In this document: positions 1 to 5,021 of the stretch, one piece after another
Layout: the number at the start of each line of letters is the position of its first letter
How positions within the stretch are numbered: the stretch's first letter is position 1
DNA from: Bacteroidaceae bacterium
GTDB taxonomy: Bacteria; Bacteroidota; Bacteroidia; Bacteroidales; Bacteroidaceae
Length of the DNA stretch: 5,021 nt
Direction: 5' to 3'
NCBI GenBank assembly: GCA_017618515.1
Contig: JAFZUB010000158.1
Coordinates: 1-5,021, forward strand
Made by a program: the position numbers and the translations under genes
The notes under the pieces: generated by a model
Told to the model about the DNA's origin: nothing
Database searches by the model: none
Seen by the model: the letters and a program-made list of their open reading frames with translations, nothing else

Positions 1-1
1 A

Positions 2-205
2 GGCCCCCAGAACCTGTTAGAGCTGCTGCCCGACGAGTTCACCAAACCACAATACTACCAGATGCGCCAGCAGCAGGGCAAGAGCGGTAGTGGTGACGGC
101 ACATTGCGCAGTTGGCTAAGTCGCGGACATATCGTCTTTGACGAGGTGAGCGGCAGATATTGCAAGACGGAAACTTACAAGCAGAAGTTTTCAACAACAA
201 AGTAG
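2..205 (+). CDS. C-terminal fragment of a probable replication/primase-helicase-like protein (DUF3987/VirE type?)
   Basis: This is the last 67 codons of a gene that enters from the left edge, ending at TAG (203-205). The reading frame is open from the first full codon. Visible residues include LLELLPDEFTKPQYYQMRQQ, a flexible Gly/Ser stretch (GKSGSGDG), then LRSWLSRGHIVFDEVSGRYCK. A helix, a second helix ending in a 'GHI' turn and a beta hairpin is what a small winged-helix domain looks like. Such C-terminal winged helices are known on Bacteroidota DUF3987/VirE-type proteins, often the first gene of small phage-like cassettes, and the downstream neighbour here fits that setting. The coding call is firm; the family is a guess because the Toprim, primase or ATPase parts lie outside the window. 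A different DNA-binding protein is possible. Confidence 0.75.
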   Translation, partial: GPQNLLELLPDEFTKPQYYQMRQQQGKSGSGDGTLRSWLSRGHIVFDEVSGRYCKTETYKQKFSTTK

Positions 206-339
206 TAGTCGATTTATGAACATTAATTATCATATAATTGTAACATTAATTGGCATTAATTGCCTGACGGCAGAAAAAAATAATTAATGAAAAATTAATG
301 TTCAGATTAATGGCAATTAATGTTGAAAAAAGAAAATAT
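206..339. other. AT-rich intergenic leader region
   Basis: This 134-base gap follows the first stop codon and precedes the preferred start of the next gene. It is very rich in A and T and is dominated by ATTAAT motifs, described in the repeat entry. The sequence TATAATTG (233-240) is one mismatch from the Bacteroidota -7 consensus TAnnTTTG, but I see no TTTG about 19-21 bases upstream, so a promoter here is only possible. The only GC-rich island is GGCATTAATTGCCTGACGGCAG (252-273 with flanks), where TGCC (261-264) could pair with GGCA on either side (252-255 or 269-272). No T-run follows these short stems, so I do not call a terminator. Confidence 0.5.
221..322. repeat. Cluster of converging ATTAAT repeats
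   Basis: The octamer CATTAATT occurs at 221-228, 244-251 and 254-261. Its reverse complement AATTAATG occurs at 282-289, 293-300 and 315-322, with a variant GATTAATG at 305-312. All left copies point one way and all right copies the other, around a centre near 270. The best long match is an 11-base perfect inverted repeat, CATTAATTGCC (254-264) with GGCAATTAATG (312-322). The pattern could serve as protein-binding half-sites, a weak RNA fold or simply AT-rich drift. ATTAAT-rich spacers are common in Prevotella-like genomes, so function is not shown. Confidence 0.6.
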
Positions 340-723
340 ATGATTAACGTAGAAAATAATCAGGAATGCTTCGTGTTGCTCTGGCGCAGGCTGGAGCGCA
401 CGAGGCGCCTCCTCGGAGGTCAGTGTAAGCGGTATTGCATCCGCAATATATTAAAGGTATGGTTCGGCGGCGATGCCACCGACGATTTTATCTGGGAGGT
501 GTGTCACATGGCTGTGGTCGATGACGAGCCTCAGGAAGGTTGGAACGAGCTGCCGATACCGAGTCTTTATCCGCGCAAGCACCGTGAACTGTTGCGTGCT
601 ATCGTGGCTGTAAAAACGGGCGTCAGCTATCGGAAAGTCAATCTGAAAGCGCTCGATAAGGCTTATAGTGAAGCCTTTCCAAATAGTACACCAATAAACG
701 TAAATAAAAAAGGAAAAAGGTAA
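340..723 (+). CDS. Small basic hypothetical protein, phage-like cassette
   Basis: I do not recognise this family. From ATG 340 it encodes 127 residues with no signal peptide or membrane segment, so it is probably cytoplasmic. The N-terminal half is rich in Arg and aromatics (LLWRRLERTRRLLGG, residues 13-27, then CKRYCIRNILKVWFGG, 29-44). A middle segment is acidic (DDFIWEVCHMAVVDDEPQEGW). The last third is basic and probably helical (YPRKHRELLRAIVAVKTGVSYRKVNLKALDKAYSEAF) and ends NKKGKR. That composition would suit a nucleic-acid-binding protein, but this is inference. In-frame ATGs also lie at 298 (141 residues) and 310. I prefer 340 because an A/G-rich stretch (GAAAAAAGAAAATAT) sits just before it and because 298 and 310 lie inside ATTAATG repeats. 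The gene is 13 bases ahead of the next one, so they are probably co-transcribed. Confidence 0.75.
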   Translation: MINVENNQECFVLLWRRLERTRRLLGGQCKRYCIRNILKVWFGGDATDDFIWEVCHMAVVDDEPQEGWNELPIPSLYPRKHRELLRAIVAVKTGVSYRKVNLKALDKAYSEAFPNSTPINVNKKGKR

Positions 724-736
724 AAAAGTAAAAGAT

Positions 737-1153
737 ATGATTGCAAGAGGAAGTCGTAATAATAACCCATTGAATATTCGTCGTTCAAAGGATAAGTGGC
801 AGGGCTTGAAGGCCTTGCAGGCAGACCCACAGTTCTGTCAGTTTGAAACCATGGCGTATGGGTGGCGTGCAGCTTTCGTGATGCTGACGCGCACGTACTA
901 CCACACGTACCGCCTCTATACCATCAGGGCGATAATCAATCGCTGGGCACCGCCTAATGAAAATAACACCAAGCGGTACATCGAGAATGTCTGCAGGCTC
1001 ACGGGCATCGGAGCCGATGAGCCCTTGGGTATCCCCAGTGATAAGCCCGCCCGCTGGATTATGCTCGGTGCGGCCATGGGCATCCAGGAGTGCGGGCTGG
1101 AAGGCTTCGACTGGTTCGCCATGCTCCGTGGCTGGAACATGGCGAGAGGGTAG
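737..1153 (+). CDS. Phage-type 'structural protein P5'-like / lysozyme-like protein
   Basis: This complete 138-residue protein has the motif RGSRNNNPLNIRRS near its start (residues 4-17), then DKWQGL (19-24), CQFETMAYGWRAAF (34-47) and INRWAPPNENNTKRYIENV (67-85). These motifs mark a family that Bacteroidota genome annotation usually calls 'structural protein P5'. It is found in prophages and phage-like cassettes and resembles small virion-associated or lysis-type peptidoglycan-degrading domains. The acidic residue in the FE-M-YG-RA motif (Glu37) and Glu75 in PPNENN are candidates for active-site or structural roles, but no catalysis is established from the sequence. There is no signal peptide, so if it attacks the wall it would need a holin, a particle or lysis to reach it, and no holin is in the window. 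The start at 737 follows an A-rich AGGTAAAAAAGTAAAAGAT leader. C-terminal residues (EGFDWFAMLRGWNMARG) match no motif I know. Confidence 0.85.
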   Translation: MIARGSRNNNPLNIRRSKDKWQGLKALQADPQFCQFETMAYGWRAAFVMLTRTYYHTYRLYTIRAIINRWAPPNENNTKRYIENVCRLTGIGADEPLGIPSDKPARWIMLGAAMGIQECGLEGFDWFAMLRGWNMARG

Positions 1154-1205
1154 TGTTTACTATTCTATCCGTGATGCCCGTTGTCTCTTTTAACGCAGGG
1201 CGCTA
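1154..1205. other. Short convergent intergenic gap without a clear terminator
   Basis: Two genes face each other tail to tail across 52 bases. The only fold I can draw is GCCCGTT (1176-1182) with AAC (1192-1194) and GGGC (1198-1201), with GCA bulged out on the right arm. Neither strand has a T-run directly after it, so it is a poor intrinsic terminator. Transcription from the two sides may overlap here. Confidence 0.4.
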
Positions 1206-4200
1206 TTACAGTTGTTTGAGCAACTCGCGCACAGCGGCTTCCAACTGCAGGTCAACACCCTTGACAACGGTCTCGGGCTTGTTGAGCACGGGCACGTCGG
1301 GCTCCAGCTGGGTGTTCTCCAGATAGGTGCCATCGGGCAGCTGATAGCCAATCACAGGCACACCGAAAATGAGCGTGGGGTCTTGCATGGTCTCCCAGTT
1401 GACCGAACTCATAGTTCCCGGCACGGGCGCACCCACCAGTTTGCCAATCTTCTGATGACTATATACCCAAGGTGTGCCATGGGCATTACTGTAGTTGCCC
1501 TCGGCCTGAAGCATGATGCTGGGGTGATTATAGCGACGGCTGGGCATGTCGCACACCTCACGACCTCTGATAACCTGCGTGAAGTACTTATGACCAGAGA
1601 ACAGGATTTCGATGTCCTCGTGCAGACGGCCACCACCATTATGACGGGTGTCGATGACGATACCCTCCTTGAGGTTGTACTTGCCCAGAATGTCGGAATA
1701 GACATCACGGAAGCTGGCATCGTCCATACCCTCGATATGCACATAGCCCAGGCGACCGTTTGACAGGCGCTCTACCTCGGCAGCACGACTCTTGATCCAG
1801 CGCTTGTAGAGGAGGGCTGACTGGGCCGACTGACTGATAGGGAGCACTACCTCGTCCCATGTGCCGGCACTGCCCTTGAGACTCACGAGCGTCTTCTTGC
1901 CACGACAGAGGTTGAGCAGTTGGGCCAGATCGGTATCCTTGGTCAGAGGCTGTCCGTTGATGGCCGTGACGACATCGCCCACCTTCACCTTGCTGCTGGC
2001 CTTGCTGAAGGGACCACCTTCGAGAATGGCCGTAATCTTCAGGCCGTCGGTAGCCTCGGTGAGGTCGTAGAGCAGACCCAACTGGGCTGTGGCGTCGCCA
2101 TTGGCAGCAGGGCGGAAACGGCCACCCGTATGACTCACATTCAGTTCGCCAAGCAACTCGCTGAGCAGTTCGGCAAAGTCGTAGTTGTTAGCAATATGTG
2201 GCAAGAAGCGTGCATAGTTTTTCACCATGAGGTCCCAGTCGCAGCCATTATAGTCGGTGCGGAAAATCTTCTTGTTGATTTGCTTGGCCACATGGCGCAA
2301 CAGATACTCGCGCTCGGCAGCGAGGTCGAGTTTCATCTGCGCATCGTAGGCAATAGTTGTCATCTTGTCGCCCTTCTCAATCTTCTTCATGCTGCTGCCC
2401 AAAGAATAGAGGTTGCCGTCCTTATCCATCTGGAGCACACCGCTGCCACCCTTGCTCAGCAGCTTGGTCTCGTGCTTGCGCAGGTCCATCTTCCACAGGT
2501 CGGGCTCACCCTCGAAAGCAGCGAAGTAGTAGAGGCTCTCGCCATCCTTGCTCACGATGGCATCGCCCAGGCGACTGCTGTTGGGCGTGAGGCGCACGAT
2601 GCGGTCTTCGATGCCCTCGAACTCAATCTTGAGCGTCTTCACAGAGTCGGCATCAGCCTTCTTGTCGTCCTTCTTGTTCTTACTTTTCTTATCAGCTTTC
2701 TTGTCGGCATCGGCCTTCTTCTCGGGCTGAGCCTTCTCCAGCTCCTTGAGCAGCGCATAGTCCTCGGGCGACAGGCGATAACGGTCGTAGGCATCCTGTG
2801 TGAGGAACGCCAGGAACACGTCCTCCTGACTGCCCCACGAGGCGTGGCTGCGCATGCCGTAACGCTCGCTTTCGAACATGATAGCCTTGCCATCCATCAC
2901 CCAACGGGGTCGACCACTCATATAGCCGCTCTGCGTGATGGGGTGGATCTCGCCACCCTGGGCACTCACGATACCCTGGTCGGTATAGGGGTCGCGCTTG
3001 TTGGCTATATAGCTCAGCACGAACCACTTGCCATCGGGACTCCATTCATAGTCGAAGCCACCGTCCTGACGGAACCACTTACTGCCATCGGTGACCTGCG
3101 TCACCTTCTTGGTCTTCAGGTCGACCACCTTCAGTTTGATGCGGTCCTCGATGAATGCCAGTTTTGTGCCGTCGGGGCTATACTTAGGATACTGGCGCTC
3201 TACTTGCGAGAAGTCGAGCTTACCATTGAGTTGCAGGGCTGGCAGTTCGGGGAACACGCTCTCTTCTTTAATCAGCGTGGCATTGGCAAAGTTGAGGTCT
3301 TCCTTGCGTACGATGCTGGCCGTATAGAGTTGCCAGTTGCCATTGCGCTCAGAGGCATAGACGATGGTGCGCCCATCGGGGGCGAAGTCCACGTCGGCCT
3401 CGGCACCTGCCGTCTGAGAGATGCGACGGGTGGTGGCATACTCGGTGCTGGTGACAAACACCTCGCCACGGGCTACGAAGGCCACCTGCTTACCATCACG
3501 GCTCACCACAGCCTGGCGCGCACCACTGGTGAAGGTGAGGTCGGAGATGACGGGTTCGTCGTCGCGTGTCAGCGTGATGCTGAGCTTCTGAGGCTGTGAG
3601 CCGTTCTTCTGCGTATAGATCTCACCATTATAGGTATAGCACAGCAATCCATTGCGGGCTGCACTGAGGAAACGCACGGGATGGGTCTTGAAAGTAGTGA
3701 CGGCAACGGGCTGCTGACCGTTATTTGCACCAGTATTCAGGGCATACACATTCATGCTGCCACCATTGCGCTCGCTGAGAAAGTAGAGCGTCTTGCCATC
3801 GGCACTGGCCACGGGGTTGCGGTCTTCACCGGCATGGGCCGTGATATTGGTGTGCTGACCGCTCTTGGCATCGTAGAACCACACATCGCGTGTAATAGAA
3901 GAGGTGTGGTGCTTGCGCCACTCGTCCTCGTAGCCCTTACGGTCCTGGTAATAGAAGCTCTTGCCATCGGCAGCGAAACTGAGCATCTCGGCAGGGGTGC
4001 CCAGCACCTGGAGGGTGCGACCGCCCTTCGCGGGTACCTTATATAATTCGGGCAGGGTGTTGTCGGGGAACATCACACTCGCTGCAGGGTCCTGAATGGC
4101 TGCTCCAAAGAGCACCCACTTGCCGTCGGGCGAAAAAGCCTGGGGCACCTCGGCCACACTGTTGTAGGTGAGACGGGTGGCCGAACCGCCATCGGCAGAC

Positions 4201-4508
4201 ATGGTGAAAATGTCGAGATTGCCGTGACGGTCGCTGGCAAAGGCTATCTGCTTGCCATCGGCACTCCAAACGGGCGAGCATTCATAACTGTCGTGTGTGG
4301 TGAGTTGCACGGCTGTGCCACCTTTTGTAGATACTTTGTAGATGTCGCCCTTATAGCAGAACAGCACCTGCTGTCCGTCGGGGCTCACCATCACATCTCG
4401 CAACCATAGGGGCGTAAACGCCTGACTCGCACTGGCTTGTACCGACGAGCCTGCCATTACTGCCACCATCATGGCAGTACGCATCCATTTCTTCATAGTC
4501 TTCTTCAT
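1206..4508 (-). CDS. Exported tricorn protease homologue (S41 family serine peptidase)
   Basis: A complete 1100-residue protein of normal length for bacterial tricorn homologues. Residues 1-27 form a Sec signal peptide (basic MKKTMKKWMR, hydrophobic core, cleavage probably after ASA at 25-27; no lipobox), so the protein is predicted periplasmic. Two PD40 beta-propeller regions follow, about 35-315 and 325-690, recognisable by repeated SPDGK/SADGK turns (for example 42-45, 82-86, 126-130, 235-239, 444-447, 490-494). A Lys/Asp-rich insert lies at about 590-622. A helical segment (725-800) carries the SHTGG motif, a PDZ domain spans about 805-890 (GPFSKASSKVKVGDVVTAIN), and the S41 core runs about 908-1075, with DTRHNGGG (953-960) and NYSNAH (1005-1010). 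By analogy with archaeal tricorn (Ser745, His746, Ser965, Glu1023) the likely catalytic residues are Ser792, His793, Ser1007 and Glu1064 (in YLENTQLEPD). It should degrade peptides admitted through the propellers. The physiological substrate is unknown. ATG 4508 is preferred to the in-frame ATG at 4496 because it gives the fuller signal peptide. Confidence 0.95.
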   Translation of the reverse strand: MKKTMKKWMRTAMMVAVMAGSSVQASASQAFTPLWLRDVMVSPDGQQVLFCYKGDIYKVSTKGGTAVQLTTHDSYECSPVWSADGKQIAFASDRHGNLDIFTMSADGGSATRLTYNSVAEVPQAFSPDGKWVLFGAAIQDPAASVMFPDNTLPELYKVPAKGGRTLQVLGTPAEMLSFAADGKSFYYQDRKGYEDEWRKHHTSSITRDVWFYDAKSGQHTNITAHAGEDRNPVASADGKTLYFLSERNGGSMNVYALNTGANNGQQPVAVTTFKTHPVRFLSAARNGLLCYTYNGEIYTQKNGSQPQKLSITLTRDDEPVISDLTFTSGARQAVVSRDGKQVAFVARGEVFVTSTEYATTRRISQTAGAEADVDFAPDGRTIVYASERNGNWQLYTASIVRKEDLNFANATLIKEESVFPELPALQLNGKLDFSQVERQYPKYSPDGTKLAFIEDRIKLKVVDLKTKKVTQVTDGSKWFRQDGGFDYEWSPDGKWFVLSYIANKRDPYTDQGIVSAQGGEIHPITQSGYMSGRPRWVMDGKAIMFESERYGMRSHASWGSQEDVFLAFLTQDAYDRYRLSPEDYALLKELEKAQPEKKADADKKADKKSKNKKDDKKADADSVKTLKIEFEGIEDRIVRLTPNSSRLGDAIVSKDGESLYYFAAFEGEPDLWKMDLRKHETKLLSKGGSGVLQMDKDGNLYSLGSSMKKIEKGDKMTTIAYDAQMKLDLAAEREYLLRHVAKQINKKIFRTDYNGCDWDLMVKNYARFLPHIANNYDFAELLSELLGELNVSHTGGRFRPAANGDATAQLGLLYDLTEATDGLKITAILEGGPFSKASSKVKVGDVVTAINGQPLTKDTDLAQLLNLCRGKKTLVSLKGSAGTWDEVVLPISQSAQSALLYKRWIKSRAAEVERLSNGRLGYVHIEGMDDASFRDVYSDILGKYNLKEGIVIDTRHNGGGRLHEDIEILFSGHKYFTQVIRGREVCDMPSRRYNHPSIMLQAEGNYSNAHGTPWVYSHQKIGKLVGAPVPGTMSSVNWETMQDPTLIFGVPVIGYQLPDGTYLENTQLEPDVPVLNKPETVVKGVDLQLEAAVRELLKQL
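2643..2741 (-). other. Lys/Asp-rich low-complexity insert in the tricorn homologue
   Basis: This encodes about residues 590-622, made almost only of Lys, Asp, Ala and Ser (for example KKADADKKADKKSKNKKDDK). It sits within the second propeller region, between a segment ending in LKELEKAQPE and the following propeller strands beginning KIEFEGIEDR. Charged linkers at this position are known in Bacteroidota tricorn homologues. It is probably a disordered surface loop. The reading frame is intact through it, so it is not a frameshift. Confidence 0.7.
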
Positions 4509-4543
4509 TTGTATATAGTCTTTTTCGTTTAGTCTCTAAAAAA

Positions 4544-4559
4544 CTCATCAATCAATGAG
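4544..4559 (-). other. Small hairpin with T-run in the tricorn 5' leader
   Basis: On the minus strand CTCAT-TGATTG-ATGAG can form a 5-base stem with a 6-base loop (stem arms 4555-4559 and 4544-4548), followed at once by six T (4538-4543). It lies close to the start expected from the -7 element. The stem is short and AT-rich, so a role as attenuator or 5'-end protection is speculative. Confidence 0.3.
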
Positions 4560-4563
4560 GCTA

Positions 4564-4571
4564 CAAAATTA
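4564..4571 (-). promoter_or_regulatory. Candidate -7 promoter element for the tricorn gene
   Basis: The minus strand reads TAATTTTG here, an exact match to the Bacteroidota sigma-70-type -7 consensus TAnnTTTG. Transcription would start a few bases downstream, near 4558, leaving a leader of about 50 bases before ATG 4508. I find no TTTG about 19-21 bases upstream, so the -33 element is missing or degenerate. The placement between the araA terminator and the tricorn start supports a promoter in this stretch. Confidence 0.45.
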
Positions 4572-4629
4572 CATATAATCTGCGATTTTTCTACATGTTT
4601 ATGCAATTTTTAACATCACAATAGTCCAC

Positions 4630-4692
4630 AAAAAAAGAGCCTTCACCAGACTGCTTGGCAACGGAAGGGTTGCGGCAGGGGTGAAGGCTCTT
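4630..4692 (-). terminator. Intrinsic terminator downstream of araA
   Basis: A 13-base perfect inverted repeat, AAGAGCCTTCACC (4635-4647) and GGTGAAGGCTCTT (4680-4692), encloses two further pairings: CTGC (4651-4654) with GCAG (4675-4678), and GCAAC (4658-4662) with GTTGC (4669-4673), leaving the 6-base loop GGAAGG. On the minus strand the hairpin runs into seven T (complement of A 4630-4636). It begins 17 bases after the araA stop, as expected of a factor-independent terminator. There is no T-run on the plus-strand side, so it acts in one direction. Confidence 0.88.
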
Positions 4693-4709
4693 GATTTAGG
4701 AATATCCAA

Positions 4710-5021
4710 TTAGCGGAGTGCCTTGTTCAGCATGTAGTAAACCTCGTTGTTGCGGAGGGTCTGCTTGAAGTCGGCAATATTGGTCTGCTTGTTGATCTTC
4801 ACATACTCGATGCCCAGCATCTCGGCGAAGTCTTCCCAGTACTCCTCGTTGATATCGTAAGAGAAAGCACTGTGGTGAGTACCACCAGCCAAGATCCATG
4901 CGGCAGCGCCAACCTCGAAGCTGGGCTGAGGAATCCACAGGGCAGAAGCTACGGGGAGCTTAGGCATGGGCTTGGGCTCGATGCACTCTACCTCCTGAGA
5001 AATCAGACGGAAGCGGTTGCC
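4710..5021 (-). CDS. araA: L-arabinose isomerase, C-terminal fragment
   Basis: The frame is open from the right edge to TAA (4710-4712), giving the last 103 residues of a protein normally about 500 long; the start lies outside the window. The enzyme interconverts L-arabinose and L-ribulose in the cytoplasm, the first step of arabinose catabolism, and uses Mn2+. Recognisable sequence includes GNRFRLISQEVE, then KLPVASALW, AAAWILAGGTHHSAFSY, EDFAEMLGIEYVKI and LRNNEVYYMLNKALR, matching the conserved C-terminal part of AraA proteins. The His pair in GGTHHS (codons 4875-4877 and 4872-4874) corresponds to the region that supplies a metal-binding His (His450 in E. coli AraA); the other metal ligands are upstream, outside the window. 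No kinase or epimerase gene is visible, so the operon partners cannot be read. The gene ends at the terminator just downstream and is probably not co-transcribed with the tricorn gene. Confidence 0.96.
   Translation of the reverse strand, partial: GNRFRLISQEVECIEPKPMPKLPVASALWIPQPSFEVGAAAWILAGGTHHSAFSYDINEEYWEDFAEMLGIEYVKINKQTNIADFKQTLRNNEVYYMLNKALR

Noticed and set aside
39..233. A 64-codon minus-strand open frame opposite the first gene
   Set aside because: It is antisense to a reading frame with a coherent winged-helix-like end, and its Cys/Arg/Ser-rich product looks like random translation.
221..322. Possible CRISPR-like or attachment-site repeat
   Set aside because: The units are eight bases long, irregularly spaced and in both orientations, with no spacers and no integrase or cas gene in view.
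1176..1201. Possible bidirectional terminator between the convergent genes
   Set aside because: The stem needs a three-base bulge and neither strand has a T-run after it.
916..1326. Overlapping open frames on both strands across the end of the P5-like gene and the gap
   Set aside because: They overlap a protein with clear family motifs and show no motif of their own.
1212..1763. A 183-codon plus-strand open frame opposite the tricorn C-terminus
   Set aside because: It is antisense to the conserved S41 catalytic core and has no domain of its own.
1920..3599. A 559-codon open frame on the plus strand, opposite the tricorn gene
   Set aside because: It lies wholly antisense to a well-supported gene. 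Its product has no recognisable domain and a composition (many Leu, Val, Ala, Gly, His) expected from reading GC-biased codons in reverse. The length comes from few stop codons in the complementary strand.
3681..4046. A 121-codon plus-strand open frame
   Set aside because: It is antisense to the first propeller, with the same shadow composition and no start context or neighbours.

Overview
The window looks like a chromosomal segment from a Prevotella/Segatella-type member of the Bacteroidota. The basis is the style of the proteins (a secreted tricorn-type S41 protease and a Bacteroidota-like L-arabinose isomerase tail), the A-rich sequence before start codons in place of strong Shine-Dalgarno sites, an 8-base match to the Bacteroidota -7 promoter element (TAnnTTTG), and AT-rich intergenic DNA full of ATTAAT motifs. 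The genus is inferred from this style, not proven.

Left part (1-1153, plus strand): a small accessory, phage-like cassette. It has the last 67 codons of a protein with a winged-helix-like end (possibly a DUF3987/VirE-type primase-helicase protein), an AT-rich intergenic region with ATTAAT repeats in converging orientation (about 221-322), an unrecognised basic protein of about 127 residues, and 13 bases later a 138-residue protein with the RNNNPLNIR and INRWAPPNENN motifs. That last family is usually labelled 'structural protein P5' or phage lysozyme-like in Bacteroidota genomes. The order recalls the VirE / small proteins / amidase cassettes common in Bacteroides, with a different presumed wall-active protein in last place.

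Centre (1206-4508, minus strand): one large gene for an 1100-residue exported tricorn protease homologue. It is complete, with signal peptide, two PD40 propeller regions, a Lys/Asp-rich insert, a PDZ domain and an S41 catalytic core; the expected His, Ser and Glu are visible. It meets the phage-like cassette tail to tail with only 52 bases between them. It has its own likely promoter upstream.

Right part (4630-5021, minus strand): the C-terminal 103 codons of L-arabinose isomerase (araA), 17 bases from a strong intrinsic terminator, so araA and the tricorn gene are probably separate transcription units.

No tRNA, rRNA, CRISPR array, insertion sequence or integrase is visible. No stretch longer than 300 bases lacks a gene. 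The most unusual material is the plus-strand cassette and its repeat-rich leader; the rest is ordinary chromosome.
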